In this document: positions 10,569 to 19,835 of the stretch, one piece after another
Layout: each line of letters opens with the position of its first letter
Position numbering within the stretch: the first letter of the stretch is position 1
Source: Actinacidiphila oryziradicis
GTDB lineage: Bacteria; Actinomycetota; Actinomycetes; Streptomycetales; Streptomycetaceae
Direction: 5' to 3'
Assembly: GCF_005047355.1 (NCBI RefSeq)
Contig: NZ_SUMC01000002.1
Location: 1-64,000, forward strand
Length of the DNA: 64,000 nt
Notes under the pieces: generated by a model
Databases searched by the model: none
Told to the model about the DNA's origin: nothing
The model's input: only the letters and a program-made list of their open reading frames with translations
Program-made: the position numbers and the translations under genes

Positions 10569-10703
10569 ACCACGGGGGACGGCGGTTCGCTCGCCGAGTT
10601 CGACCAGGCTCAGCCCGGTCCGGTCCTTCAACCTCCGCAACTGCTCGACCAGATGCCGCACTTCCGGCGGCAGGGTGTCGGGCAGGGCCTGCCAACGTGC
10701 CAC
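10569..10703 (-). pseudogene. Truncated third copy of the XRE gene (N-terminal ~45 codons)
   Basis: From a GTG at 10703 (GGGGGAGC upstream) the reverse strand reads 'ARWQALPDTLPPEVRHLVEQ..RLKDRTGLSLVELGERT', clearly the start of the same XRE family as the two genes downstream. It diverges where 'SSWERYLNG' should appear and continues as low-quality sequence in frame to the next gene. Best read as a decayed or deleted paralogue in a tandem array. Confidence 0.6.
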
Positions 10704-10773
10704 GGTCGCTCCCCCTCGCGCCGTATGCGACGAGGTCCGACCGGGCCCGGTTCCCCCTGTGCTCCGCGCGCCG

Positions 10774-11490
10774 TTACGCGCCACCGGCGCGCGGGGTGAC
10801 CAAGCCCGACTCATAGGCGAGGACGACCGCCTGGGCACGGCTGCCCAGGTCCAGCTTGGTCATCGTCCGGTTGAGATGGGTCTTCACCGTCGCCTCACTG
10901 ATGAAGAGCCTGTCGGCGATCTCCGTATTGGACAGCCCCCTGGCGATGAGCCGCAGCACCTCGACCTCACGGGCCGTGAGCGCGTCCAGATCCGCCGGAG
11001 TGTCCGCGGACGACTCGACACCGCGCGTATAGGCCTCGATCAGCCGGCGGGTCACGCTCGGCGCGAAGAGCATGTCTCCCCCGGCGACGGCCGCGACGGC
11101 CGCCAGCAGCCGCTCCGGGCCCGCGTCCTTCAGCAGGAACCCGGACGCCCCCGCGCGCAGCGCCGCGTACACGTACTCGTCCAGGTCGAAGGTGGTCAGC
11201 ACCAGGACCCGGGGCAGCGGCAAGGGCTGCCGGTCGCGGGCCTGCTCCAGGATCCGCTCGGTCGCGCTCACGCCGCTCATACCCGGCATACGGATGTCCA
11301 TGAGGATCACGTCCGGGCGTGTCGTCGCCGCCCGCTCGACCGCTTCCGCACCGTCGGCCGCCTCTCCGACGACTTCGATGTCCGGTGCGGCCCGCAGCAG
11401 TGCCACGAGTCCGGCCCGGATGAGGAACTGGTCGTCGACGACGAGCACCCTGGTCAGTTCTTCCCCCTCAGGCCGTGTCCGGCCGGTCAT
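10774..11490 (-). CDS. NarL/LuxR-family response regulator
   Basis: This is a 238-residue regulator: receiver domain at ~13-130 with the acidic pair 'VDDQ' and phospho-acceptor Asp65 ('ILMDIRMPG'), Thr/Lys switch residues in 'VLVLTTFD' and 'GFLLKDA', and a LuxR helix-turn-helix at ~170-230 ('LTAREVEVLRLIARGLSNTEIADRL'). It lies 79 bases downstream of the histidine kinase gene on the same strand and is its likely partner. Signal and targets unknown. Confidence 0.93.
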   Translation of the reverse strand: MTGRTRPEGEELTRVLVVDDQFLIRAGLVALLRAAPDIEVVGEAADGAEAVERAATTRPDVILMDIRMPGMSGVSATERILEQARDRQPLPLPRVLVLTTFDLDEYVYAALRAGASGFLLKDAGPERLLAAVAAVAGGDMLFAPSVTRRLIEAYTRGVESSADTPADLDALTAREVEVLRLIARGLSNTEIADRLFISEATVKTHLNRTMTKLDLGSRAQAVVLAYESGLVTPRAGGA

Positions 11491-11569
11491 GAACGGCCCT
11501 TTCGCCGCCGCTCCCGCGTCACCGGACGACGCCCTGAGCGGTCGGAGACCGCACAGGCGTGTCTGCCTC

Positions 11570-12760
11570 CTATACCGGCTCGCGCCCGGCCGGGGCCGAG
11601 GTGGGGAGGGTCAGCCGTACCGAGAATCCGCCCTCGGCCCGCGGTCCGATCACCACGGTCCCGCCGTAGAGCCTGGCGCGCTCCCGCATCCCAATCAAGC
11701 CGTGTCCCCCGGACGGCGCGATTGTGGCCTGAACCGTACGGTCGCCGTCGTCCATGACGCGCACCGTGAGCTGGTGCGGCTCGTACTCCACCAGCACCTC
11801 CGCCCGCGCCGCCGGGGCGTGCTTCAGCACATTGGTCAGCGCCTCCTGCACTATCCGGTACGCGCACAGCTCCACGCCCGGCGCCAGCGGCCGCGGCTCC
11901 CCCACGACCCGGAGCTCCACCGGCACTCCCGCACCGCGCACCCGGTCCGCCACATCGCCGAGCCGCTCCAGGCGCGGCATCGGAGCGTACGACTCCGGCT
12001 CCGCAGGGCTCGCGCGGAGCACCAGCAGCATCCGGCGCATCTCCTCCAGTGCCTCACGCGTGGTGTCGGAAATGGTCCGCAACGCGTCGCGTGCGGTCTC
12101 CGGATCGGTCGTGAAGACATAACCGGCCATCCCCGCCTGCACCGAGATCACCGACATGTGGTGCGCGACCACATCATGCAGCTCCCGCGCTATCCGCCCC
12201 TTCTCCTCCGCGACCGCCCGCTGTTCCCGCTCCTCCTGCTCACGCCGCAACTGCTCGGTGAGCGCCGCCAGTTGGTCATTACGCTCCACCGACACCCGGG
12301 CAGCGACCCCGAACCGGCACATGACCAGGGTGAACACCACGCTCTGCGCCAGCACCGTGGCCATCGAGCTTTCCTCGGCCATGAGCCCCGCGAACACCCA
12401 GACCCCGCTCACCAGCAAGGCACATCCCGCCGCGACCCGTACCGGCCGCAGCGAGGCCACGGTGTACAGCGCGAGCAGTGGCGCGAGGCAGTTCACCACC
12501 GGCCAGTACCCGGCCGCGATGAACCAGACCCACCCGGCGCAGACGAAGACGCACACCGCGACAGGGGCGTGGCGGCGTGCCACGACCGGCAGGTTGACCA
12601 GGCAGGTCAGCAGATACCCGGGCCCGTCCAGCGCCGCCCAGCTGTTCACCGGCGGCGGCTCATGGCCGAGCAGCGCACTCACCACGGCGAACGACAGCGC
12701 CGTCGTCACGTCCATGACCAGCGGGTGCGGTCTCCCCAGCTTCCTCGCCAGCTTCCACAT
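11570..12760 (-). CDS. Membrane histidine kinase (HisKA_3)
   Basis: Four to five hydrophobic segments lie between residues ~17 and 155, then a coiled coil ('LTEQLRREQEEREQRAVAEEK'), the HisKA_3 dimerisation box with His195 ('ARELHDVVAHHMSVISVQ'), and a HATPase_c domain with N box 'IVQEALTNVLKHA' and G2 box 'GGHGLIGMRERA'. The ATG at 12760 ('MWKLARK') is the family-like start. A GTG at 12844 with GAGGTAGGG just upstream is an equally well placed alternative giving 424 residues. It pairs with the response regulator at 10774-11490. Confidence 0.9.
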   Translation of the reverse strand: MWKLARKLGRPHPLVMDVTTALSFAVVSALLGHEPPPVNSWAALDGPGYLLTCLVNLPVVARRHAPVAVCVFVCAGWVWFIAAGYWPVVNCLAPLLALYTVASLRPVRVAAGCALLVSGVWVFAGLMAEESSMATVLAQSVVFTLVMCRFGVAARVSVERNDQLAALTEQLRREQEEREQRAVAEEKGRIARELHDVVAHHMSVISVQAGMAGYVFTTDPETARDALRTISDTTREALEEMRRMLLVLRASPAEPESYAPMPRLERLGDVADRVRGAGVPVELRVVGEPRPLAPGVELCAYRIVQEALTNVLKHAPAARAEVLVEYEPHQLTVRVMDDGDRTVQATIAPSGGHGLIGMRERARLYGGTVVIGPRAEGGFSVRLTLPTSAPAGREPV

Positions 12761-12968
12761 CGGCGCAGCGTAGCCCTCCCGGACGGCCCCGTCGTCAGCG
12801 AACGGCAGGCCTTCCGCCGTACCGCCGAAGTTGTACGGAACCACTGCCCTACCTCACTGGTTACAGCGAAACGTCAACCCCGCACAGGACGCCTGGGTCC
12901 CCTCCGCACCCGTAACTTCTGAGGCATCACGACCGGGGGGAACCACAGCAGGGGGGAACACGGAAAAA

Positions 12969-13007
12969 CGGCGGCCCGTCCTCCCCGGGGGAGGGGACGG
13001 GCCGCCG
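12969..13007. terminator. Terminator hairpin of icd
   Basis: Bases 12969-12981 pair with 12995-13007 (13 bp, GC-rich), and the loop can itself fold. It lies 18 bases beyond the icd stop. Confidence 0.8.
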
Positions 13008-13024
13008 CCACGTGGGGGCTGCCG

Positions 13025-14242
13025 TCAGGCGGCGAGCTTCTTGCGGAGGTTCTCGTCGATGGCGGCGAGGAAGTCCTCCGTGGTCAGCCACGGCGTGTCC
13101 GCCGAGATCAGCAGAGCGAGGTCCTTGGTCATCTGGCCGGACTCGACGGTCTCGACGCAGACCTGCTCCAGGGTCTCGGCGAAGCGGGTGACCTCGGGGG
13201 TGTTGTCGAGATTGCCGCGGTGGGCGAGGCCACGGGTCCACGCGAAGATCGAGGCGATCGGGTTGGTGGAGGTGGGCTTGCCCTGCTGGTGTTGGCGGTA
13301 GTGGCGGGTGACCGTGCCGTGCGCGGCCTCGGCCTCGACGGTCCTGCCGTCGGGGGTCATGAGGACGGACGTCATCAGGCCGAGCGAGCCGAAGCCCTGC
13401 GCGACGATGTCGGACTGGACGTCGCCGTCGTAGTTCTTGCAGGCCCAGACGTAGCCGCCCTCCCACTTGAGCGCCGCGGCGACCATGTCGTCGATGAGGC
13501 GGTGCTCGTAGGTGATGCCGGCGTGTCGGAAGTCGGCGGCGAACTCGGCGTCGAAGACTTCCTGGAAGATGTCCTTGAAGCGGCCGTCGTACTTCTTGAG
13601 GATCGTGTTCTTGGTGGACAGGTAGACCGGATAGCCGCGGGTCAGGCCGTAGCGGAGCGAGGCGCGCGCGAAGTCGCGGATCGACTCGTCCAGGTTGTAC
13701 ATCGACAGGGCGACACCGGAGCCCGGGAACTCGTACACCTCGAGCTCGAGCGGCTCGGAGCCGTCCTTGGGGGTGAAGGCCATGGTGAGGGTGCCCGGGC
13801 CGGGGACCTTCAGATCAGTGGCGCGGTACTGGTCGCCGAAGGCGTGACGGCCGACGACGATCGGCTTGGTCCAGCCGGGGACGAGCCGCGGGACGTTCTC
13901 GATGATGATCGGCTCGCGGAAGATCACACCGCCGAGGATGTTGCGGATGGTGCCGTTGGGAGAGCGGTACATCTCCTTCAGGCCGAACTCCTCGACCCGG
14001 GCCTCGTCCGGCGTGATCGTCGCGCACTTGACGCCGACGCCGTACTCCTTGATCGCATTGGCCGCGTCAATGGTGACCTGGTCGCCCGTGGCATCGCGGT
14101 GCTCGATGCCGAGGTCGTAGTACTTCAGCTCGACGTCGAGGTACGGCAGGATCAGCTTGTCCTTGATGAACTGCCAGATGATGCGGGTCATCTCGTCGCC
14201 GTCGAGCTCGACGACGGGGTTGGCTACCTTGATCTTGGCCAT
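13025..14242 (-). CDS. icd: NADP-dependent isocitrate dehydrogenase, dimeric eukaryote-like type
   Basis: This 405-residue TCA-cycle enzyme makes 2-oxoglutarate. The start '[23 protein letters not shown]', the phosphate-binding stretch '[18 protein letters not shown]', the metal-binding region '[17 protein letters not shown]', and '[12 protein letters not shown]' with the NADP-binding '[11 protein letters not shown]' define the ~400-residue homodimeric class, not the 740-residue monomeric enzyme or the E. coli type. GAGAGGGACG lies upstream of the ATG. Confidence 0.96.
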   Translation of the reverse strand: MAKIKVANPVVELDGDEMTRIIWQFIKDKLILPYLDVELKYYDLGIEHRDATGDQVTIDAANAIKEYGVGVKCATITPDEARVEEFGLKEMYRSPNGTIRNILGGVIFREPIIIENVPRLVPGWTKPIVVGRHAFGDQYRATDLKVPGPGTLTMAFTPKDGSEPLELEVYEFPGSGVALSMYNLDESIRDFARASLRYGLTRGYPVYLSTKNTILKKYDGRFKDIFQEVFDAEFAADFRHAGITYEHRLIDDMVAAALKWEGGYVWACKNYDGDVQSDIVAQGFGSLGLMTSVLMTPDGRTVEAEAAHGTVTRHYRQHQQGKPTSTNPIASIFAWTRGLAHRGNLDNTPEVTRFAETLEQVCVETVESGQMTKDLALLISADTPWLTTEDFLAAIDENLRKKLAA

Positions 14243-14360
14243 GGGAGTAGTTCGTCCCTCTCGCGGTACTTTCCGGCGGATTCCGATGTATCCCTATGTA
14301 AAGTTACTCGGCGTCCGGCGTTGAGCCGTGTTCCCGGGGCGAAATCCTGAGGGGCGGGTC

Positions 14361-14804
14361 TTACCGCACGGTGAAGCGCATCACATGAGCCAGGAACGGG
14401 ATCTCCACGATCGGATTCGGCTGAGCCATCAGCGCCAGCAGCGCGATCGCGGCGCCCAGCGCCCCGTATGTGATCACGTCGGTGAAGCGGCTCCGTACCG
14501 CCAGCATCCCCACCGACGGCACCAGCCAGCGCAGCCCCGCTCCCACCAGCAGCGATACGCCGATGAGCACGATCCCGGCGCGGTATACGTCGGCCGCTGT
14601 GATCACCAGGCCGATCACCACGCCGCCCAGCACCACCAGGATCGGCCACTGCCGGTACGGCGCCGGGGCATCCCGGGCGGCCGCCCGGCCGCCGCCCTCG
14701 GGGCGCGCGGTGGTCCGGGTGATGGACGGGAAGCGCCGCGTGCGGGCTTTCGGCCGGGTGCCGTGCTTGGGCCGGCTGCCGTTCGGTGCCGTTGCACCAC
14801 GCAT
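14361..14804 (-). CDS. DUF3017 membrane protein
   Basis: This is a 147-residue protein with a basic N-terminal ~50 residues and three hydrophobic segments ('WPILVVLGGVVIGLVITAA', 'GIVLIGVSLLVGAGLRW', 'VITYGALGAAIALLALM'). It lies 23 bases downstream of folD on the same strand, the conserved DUF3017 position in streptomycetes. Function unknown. Confidence 0.85.
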   Translation of the reverse strand: MRGATAPNGSRPKHGTRPKARTRRFPSITRTTARPEGGGRAAARDAPAPYRQWPILVVLGGVVIGLVITAADVYRAGIVLIGVSLLVGAGLRWLVPSVGMLAVRSRFTDVITYGALGAAIALLALMAQPNPIVEIPFLAHVMRFTVR

Positions 14805-14827
14805 GGTGGGTACCGCCCCTTCCGTTG

Positions 14828-15709
14828 TCAGCTGCCGGAGCCGGTGCCGGCCGTGGAGAGCTCCACGGCCTCCGCGGCGCCCACCACATTGCCCAGCAGC
14901 ATCGCCCGCGTCATCGGGCCGACGCCGCCGGGGTTCGGGGAGATCCAGGCGGCGACCTCGGCCACGCCCGGGTGGACGTCGCCGACGATCTTGCCGTCCT
15001 CGTCACGGCTGACGCCGACATCGAGAACGGCGGCGCCCGGTTTGACGTCCTCCGGCTTGACGATGTGCGGGGAGCCGGCCGCGGCGACGATGATGTCCGC
15101 CTGGCGCAGCAGCGCGCCGAGGTCCCGGGTGCCGGTGTGGGTCAGGGTCACAGTGGCGTTCTCGGAGCGCCGGGTGAGCAGCAGGCCGATGGAGCGGCCG
15201 ACGGTGATGCCGCGGCCGACGACGACCACATGTGCGCCCCTGGTGGCGACACCATGGCGGCGGAGCAGCTCAAGGATGCCGTTGGGGGTACAGGGCAGCG
15301 GTCCCGGCTGGTTCAGGACCAGCCGGCCGAGGCTCATCGGGGCGAGGCCGTCGGCGTCCTTGGCCGGGTCGATCAGCTCCAGGACGCGGTTGGTGTCGAT
15401 GCCTTTGGGGAGCGGCAGCTGCACGATGTAACCGGTGCAGGCCGGATCCTCGTTGAGCTCGTGGACGACTGCCTCGATCTCCTCCTGGGTGGCGGTGTCG
15501 GGGAGTTCACGCTGAATGGAGGCGATGCCGACCTGCGCGCAGTCCCGGTGCTTTCCTGCCACGTACCAGCGGCTGCCCGGGTCGTCGCCGACCAGGATCG
15601 TGCCAAGACCCGGGGTGATGCCCCGTGCTTTGAGCGCTTCGACGCGTACGGCGAGTTCGGACTTGATCGCGGCGGCAGTGGCCTTGCCATCGAGAATCTG
15701 GGCGGTCAT
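14828..15709 (-). CDS. folD: Bifunctional methylenetetrahydrofolate dehydrogenase / cyclohydrolase
   Basis: This 293-residue protein interconverts 5,10-methylene- and 10-formyl-tetrahydrofolate, supplying the formyl donor for PurN and PurH encoded nearby. Motifs include '[23 protein letters not shown]' (catalytic Lys and Tyr), '[13 protein letters not shown]', '[13 protein letters not shown]', the NADP-binding '[14 protein letters not shown]', and the C-terminal '[14 protein letters not shown]'. It is probably transcribed with the DUF3017 gene. Confidence 0.96.
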   Translation of the reverse strand: MTAQILDGKATAAAIKSELAVRVEALKARGITPGLGTILVGDDPGSRWYVAGKHRDCAQVGIASIQRELPDTATQEEIEAVVHELNEDPACTGYIVQLPLPKGIDTNRVLELIDPAKDADGLAPMSLGRLVLNQPGPLPCTPNGILELLRRHGVATRGAHVVVVGRGITVGRSIGLLLTRRSENATVTLTHTGTRDLGALLRQADIIVAAAGSPHIVKPEDVKPGAAVLDVGVSRDEDGKIVGDVHPGVAEVAAWISPNPGGVGPMTRAMLLGNVVGAAEAVELSTAGTGSGS

Positions 15710-15835
15710 GGGCCCATCCTCTCAGGTCTGCGCCAGAGCGTTATACGCCGCTGCTGGACAGCGGGTGAGCATGGCCACGACGATATGCCTTTGACGTCCC
15801 CATTAATGCGATCATCCGCTCGGAGGAAGAGCCAC

Positions 15836-16429
15836 GTGAGCTACCCGCCCCCCGGCCCCAACGACCACTACGGTCAGAACCCGTACGGTCAGAACCCCTA
15901 CGGCCAGCCGCCGCAGCAGCCCCAGCAGCCGGGCTACGGCTACCCGCAGGGCGCCCCGCAGCCCGGCTACGACCCGAACGCCGCCGGATACGGCTACCCG
16001 CAGCAGCCCGGCTACCCGGGTCCCGGCTACGGCGGGCCGGTCCTCGCGGGCTGGTGGCAGCGGTTCGGGGCGAGGCTGCTCGACTCACTGGTATACCTTC
16101 TGCCCGGGTACATCGTGGTCATCATCGGCAGCGTGACCAAGACCGGTGCCCTCAGCGCACTCGGTTTCCTGGTCGTCATCGCCGGTTTTGTGTTCATGGC
16201 CTACCAGAAGGGCAGCCGCGGCCAGTCGATCGGCCAGAAGGCCGCGGGCGTCCGCCTGGCCCGCGAGGCCGACGGCCAGAACGTGGGCTTCGGGCTGGCC
16301 TTCGGGCGCGAGCTGCTGCACGTCATCGACAATCTCGCCTGCTACGTCGGCTGGCTGCTGCCGGCGTGGACCAGCAAGAAGCAGACCATAGCGGACATGA
16401 TCCTCAATACCCTCGTCGTCAAGGTCTGA
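15836..16429 (+). CDS. RDD-family membrane protein with Tyr/Pro/Gly-rich N-terminus
   Basis: This is a 197-residue protein starting at a GTG with GGAGGAAGAG upstream. Residues 1-68 are disordered repeats of 'QNPYGQ' and 'GYGYPQ'. The RDD domain begins at 'LAGWWQRFGARLLDSLV', with membrane segments at 'VYLLPGYIVVIIGSV' and 'LSALGFLVVIAGFVFMAY', then 'GSRGQSIGQKAAGVRL'. RDD proteins are membrane proteins of diverse, mostly unknown transport or assembly roles. Confidence 0.9.
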   Translation: MSYPPPGPNDHYGQNPYGQNPYGQPPQQPQQPGYGYPQGAPQPGYDPNAAGYGYPQQPGYPGPGYGGPVLAGWWQRFGARLLDSLVYLLPGYIVVIIGSVTKTGALSALGFLVVIAGFVFMAYQKGSRGQSIGQKAAGVRLAREADGQNVGFGLAFGRELLHVIDNLACYVGWLLPAWTSKKQTIADMILNTLVVKV

Positions 16430-16444
16430 CGCACCGGCACAAGT

Positions 16445-16495
16445 GAGAACGGGCGCGTTCACCCCACACACGGTGGGGTGAACGCGCCCGTTCTC
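16445..16495. terminator. 22-bp perfect hairpin, bidirectional terminator
   Basis: Bases 16445-16466 pair perfectly with 16474-16495 around a 7-base loop, exactly between the convergent RDD and purH genes. It has no U tract on either side. Confidence 0.9.
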
Positions 16496-16502
16496 GTCCC
16501 GC

Positions 16503-18062
16503 TCAGTGGAAGAAGTGCCGCGTCCCGGTGAGGTACATCGTCACGCCCGCCTTCTGCGCCGCCTCGATCACGACCTCGTCACGCACCGAACCGCCCGGCT
16601 GCGCCACCGCCTTGACCCCGGCCTCGAGCAGCACCTCCAGCCCGTCAGGGAAGGGGAAGAACGCGTCCGACGCGGCGTACGATCCGACCGCCCGCTCCGC
16701 GCCCGCGCGCTGCACGGCGAGCCTCGCGGAATCGACCCGGTTGACCTGGCCCATGCCGACGCCGACTGTGGCGCCGTCCTTCGCCAGCAGGATCGCGTTG
16801 GACTTCACCGACCGCGACGCCTTCCAGGCGAAGGCCAGTTCGCGCAGCCCCGCCTCGTCCAGCGGCTCGCCGGACACCAGCGTCCAGGTGGCCGGGTCGT
16901 CGCCCTCGGCCTGGAGCCGGTCCTTGACCTGGAGCAGCAGCCCGCCCTCGACCGGCCTGAACTCCTTGACCTCGCACGGCTCACCGGCCGCGCGCAGCAC
17001 CCGGATGTTCTTCTTGCGGGCCAGCACCTCGACCGCGCCGTCCTCGTACGCCGGGGCCACGATCACCTCGGTGAAGATCTCCGCGACCTGCTCGGCGAGC
17101 GTCACACTCACCGGCCGGTTGACGGCGATGACCCCGCCGTACGCGGATACCGGATCGCAGGCGTGTGCCTTGCGGTGCGCCTCGGCGACATCCGCGCCGA
17201 TCCCGATGCCGCACGGGTTGGCGTGCTTGATGATCGCCACCGTCGGTTCGGCGTGGTCGTACGCCGCCCGGCGCGCGGCCTCGGTGTCGACGTAGTTGTT
17301 GTACGACATCTCCTTGCCGTGCAGCTGCTCGGCGTGCGCCAGGCCCCAGCCGCGCCCGTCGGTGTAGAGGGCGGCGCCCTGGTGCGGGTTCTCGCCGTAC
17401 CGCAGTACGTTCTTGCGCTCGTAGGTCGCGCCGAGGAACTCGGGGAAGCCCGAGTCGTCGGCGGCGGCGTAGCCCTCGGCGAACCAGTTCGCCACCGCGA
17501 CGTCGTACGAGGCGGTGTGCTGGAACGCCTCGCCCGCGAGCCGCTTACGGCCGGCCAGGTCGAAGCCACCGTCCTTGGCCGCGGCGAGGACGTCGGCGTA
17601 GCGGGCGGGGCTGGTGACGACGGCCACGGACGGATGGTTCTTGGCGGCGGCGCGGACCATCGACGGGCCGCCGATGTCGATCTGCTCGACGCACTCGTCG
17701 GGCGTCGCGCCCGAGGCGACGGTCTCCCGGAAGGGGTAGAGGTTCACGACGACCAGTTCGAACGGCTCGATGCCGAGCTCGGCCAGCTGCCGCTGGTGGT
17801 CCTCCAGACGCAGGTCGGCGAGGATGCCGGCGTGCAGCTTGGGGTGCAGGGTCTTGACCCTGCCGTCGAGGCACTCGGGGAATCCGGTGACGTCCTGGAC
17901 CGGGATGACCGGCACACCGGCGGCGGAGATCCGCGCGGCGGTCGAGCCGGTCGAGACCAGTTCGACGCCCGCCTCGTGCAGCCCGCGTGCCAGCTCCTCG
18001 AGCCCGGTCTTGTCGTACACACTCACCAGTGCCCGGCGGAACGGCCGCTTGGTGTCACTCAT
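16503..18062 (-). CDS. purH: Bifunctional AICAR formyltransferase / IMP cyclohydrolase
   Basis: This 519-residue protein catalyses the last two steps of IMP synthesis. The N-terminal cyclohydrolase domain has '[18 protein letters not shown]' and '[11 protein letters not shown]'. The transformylase domain has '[14 protein letters not shown]', '[14 protein letters not shown]' and the catalytic '[13 protein letters not shown]' (Lys-His). It ends 'GTRHFFH'. Its ATG overlaps the purN stop by 4 bases (ATGA), so the two are translationally coupled. Confidence 0.97.
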   Translation of the reverse strand: MSDTKRPFRRALVSVYDKTGLEELARGLHEAGVELVSTGSTAARISAAGVPVIPVQDVTGFPECLDGRVKTLHPKLHAGILADLRLEDHQRQLAELGIEPFELVVVNLYPFRETVASGATPDECVEQIDIGGPSMVRAAAKNHPSVAVVTSPARYADVLAAAKDGGFDLAGRKRLAGEAFQHTASYDVAVANWFAEGYAAADDSGFPEFLGATYERKNVLRYGENPHQGAALYTDGRGWGLAHAEQLHGKEMSYNNYVDTEAARRAAYDHAEPTVAIIKHANPCGIGIGADVAEAHRKAHACDPVSAYGGVIAVNRPVSVTLAEQVAEIFTEVIVAPAYEDGAVEVLARKKNIRVLRAAGEPCEVKEFRPVEGGLLLQVKDRLQAEGDDPATWTLVSGEPLDEAGLRELAFAWKASRSVKSNAILLAKDGATVGVGMGQVNRVDSARLAVQRAGAERAVGSYAASDAFFPFPDGLEVLLEAGVKAVAQPGGSVRDEVVIEAAQKAGVTMYLTGTRHFFH

Positions 18063-18682
18063 GACGGAATCGTCACCTTTCGTCCCTCGATGCGATAGCC
18101 GTCGCGGGCAAGGCGACCCACGACGTCGACGAGCAGCCCGCGCTCGACTTCCTTGATGCGCTCATGGAGCGCTTCCTCCGTGTCCTCCGGCAGGACCGCC
18201 ACCGCCGCCTGGGCGATGATCGGGCCGGTGTCGATGCCGTCGTCGACGAAGTGGACCGTGCAGCCGGTGACCTTCACCCCGTACCCGAGCGCCTCGCGCA
18301 CCCCGTGCGCACCGGGGAAGCTCGGCAGCAGCGCGGGGTGAGTATTGACGATCCGTCCGCCGAAGCGGGCCAGGAACTCCTTGCCGAGGATCTTCATGAA
18401 GCCCGCCGACACAACGAGATCCGGCTCGTACGCGGCCGTGGCCGCCGCCAGCGCGCTGTCCCACTCCTCACGGCTGCCGTGGTCCTGCACCCTGACCACG
18501 AACGTCGGCAGACCCGCCCGCCGCGCACGCTCCAGCCCCGCGATGCCGTCACGGTCGGCGCCGACAGCGATGACGCGGGCGCCGTAGCCGGGATCGGCGG
18601 CGATGGCGTCGAGCAGCGCTTGCAGGTTCGTACCCGAGCCGGACACTAGGACGACGAGGCGGGCAGGGCGGGCGGCAGCCAC
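18059..18682 (-). CDS. purN: Phosphoribosylglycinamide formyltransferase
   Basis: This protein of ~207 residues transfers a formyl group from 10-formyl-THF to GAR. Motifs: '[18 protein letters not shown]' (phosphate binding), '[13 protein letters not shown]', catalytic '[13 protein letters not shown]' (Asn, His) and '[12 protein letters not shown]' (Asp). The GTG at 18682 is preferred; a TTG at 18697 would add five residues. First gene of the purN-purH pair. No riboswitch is visible upstream. Confidence 0.94.
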   Translation of the reverse strand: MAAARPARLVVLVSGSGTNLQALLDAIAADPGYGARVIAVGADRDGIAGLERARRAGLPTFVVRVQDHGSREEWDSALAAATAAYEPDLVVSAGFMKILGKEFLARFGGRIVNTHPALLPSFPGAHGVREALGYGVKVTGCTVHFVDDGIDTGPIIAQAAVAVLPEDTEEALHERIKEVERGLLVDVVGRLARDGYRIEGRKVTIPS

Positions 18683-18867
18683 GGGTGGGGCTCTCAATCG
18701 GATTTGGAGGTTCGTACGACCCGGGGCACTCTGGGAAACCAGGGAACCCTACGAGGCCGTCGGCCGTCAGCAACGATACCGGCACTCAGCGCGGCCCCCA
18801 TGGGACGGGGGAGCGTGCGGAGGGTAGCGTCTCCCGGGAAACCACACGAGGAGTCGACGTCAAGGGG

Positions 18868-19626
18868 ATGACGGAAGCAACCATGATTATGGCCACCGCG
18901 CTGCGTGAGCGGCGTTCCCCGGAACGGGACAACCCCTTCGCCCCGCCCCCGGAGGACGCGCCTGAGCAGCCGTGGCAGCCACGGCAGCCCGATGATTCGA
19001 ACAGCTCGGACGACTCAGGCGGCCCGGACAAACCGGGTGGCTCGGGCGGCTCTCAAGGCGGCGCCCCGGATGACGCGGGCCGGCCGCGTTGGGGCAGCCA
19101 ATGGAGCTCCCAGCAGCCCGGCCGCCAAGGCGGCGACCTCGGCGGCCGTCCCGCGGGCCCCCGCCCCGGCCCGCCCGGCGCCCCCCGCTTCGACCCCACC
19201 GACCCGGCCCAGCGCCGTGCCCGCTACGCGCTGCTCTGCGGCATGTGGGCGCTCTTCGCCGCCCTCCTCAACTGGACCCCCATCTCTCTCCTGCTCGCCG
19301 CCCTGGCTCTCTACTGGGGCATCAGCTCCCTCCGCATGAAGCCCGAGGAGCGCGCCGCAGCCCGCGCCGCGGCGGCCGCGGCCCTCTCCATCCCCGAGCC
19401 GCCCCGGCCCTCCGGCGACGAAAAGCCCCAGCGCACCGCCGCCGTCAGCGGCATCGTCACCAGCGGCATCGCCCTCGCCCTGATCGCCTCCGCCTTCACC
19501 GCCCACCTCGTCTACGACGACTACTACACCTGCACCCGCGACGCCCTCACCTCGGCCTCCCACGACGCCTGCGCCGACCTCCTCCCCAAGCACCTCCGCC
19601 CCTTCCTCGGCGCCAACAACACGTGA
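18868..19626 (+). CDS. Membrane protein with disordered N-terminal half, function unknown
   Basis: This is a ~252-residue protein. Residues ~1-110 are Pro/Gly/Ser/Asp-rich and disordered. Two hydrophobic segments follow ('ALLCGMWALFAALLNWTPISLLLAALALYWG' as a hairpin, and 'GIVTSGIALALIASAFTAHLV'), then a short outside tail with two cysteines ('YTCTRDALTSASHDAC'). Start taken at the ATG at 18868; an ATG at 18883 is possible. It is divergent from purN. I know it only as a conserved streptomycete membrane protein. Confidence 0.75.
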   Translation: MTEATMIMATALRERRSPERDNPFAPPPEDAPEQPWQPRQPDDSNSSDDSGGPDKPGGSGGSQGGAPDDAGRPRWGSQWSSQQPGRQGGDLGGRPAGPRPGPPGAPRFDPTDPAQRRARYALLCGMWALFAALLNWTPISLLLAALALYWGISSLRMKPEERAAARAAAAAALSIPEPPRPSGDEKPQRTAAVSGIVTSGIALALIASAFTAHLVYDDYYTCTRDALTSASHDACADLLPKHLRPFLGANNT

Positions 19627-19688
19627 CGGCGTTGCCCTCGCCGGGCTGGCCGGTGCGGCGCCGGGTGCCCCGGTGCCGGGGTTGCCGC

Positions 19689-19741
19689 TCCTCCCCCAGC
19701 TAGCTCCCCCAGCCTTCGGCCGGGAGGTAGCTGGGGGAGGA
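19689..19741. repeat. Nested palindrome of the Streptomyces CCCCCAGCT type
   Basis: Bases 19689-19702 pair perfectly with 19728-19741 (14 bp); the enclosed sequence contains a second CTCCC/GGGAG hairpin. It sits between the convergent genes ending at 19626 and 19836. Similar CCCCCAG/CTGGGGG elements are scattered in Streptomyces intergenic regions; it may also terminate transcription. Confidence 0.6.
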
Positions 19742-19835
19742 ACCGGCACCCCGGACCGGGGTAAACCTGCCGCGCCGGTCCGGCCGGACAAACCCAGCCC
19801 GTCCGGCGCTTGAGGACGGTGCGGGTGGCGCCGGG

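Noticed and set aside
9420..10838. A single 472-residue XRE protein spanning both the truncated copy and the complete gene.
   Set aside because: The middle ~150 codons are noise without coding character, and a family-type start with 'MTRWEPLPD' occurs at 10256. Two separate units explain the sequence better.
16506..18098. A 530-codon plus-strand frame opposite purH.
   Set aside because: Antisense shadow of purH with Arg/Gly/Val-rich composition and no recognisable motif.
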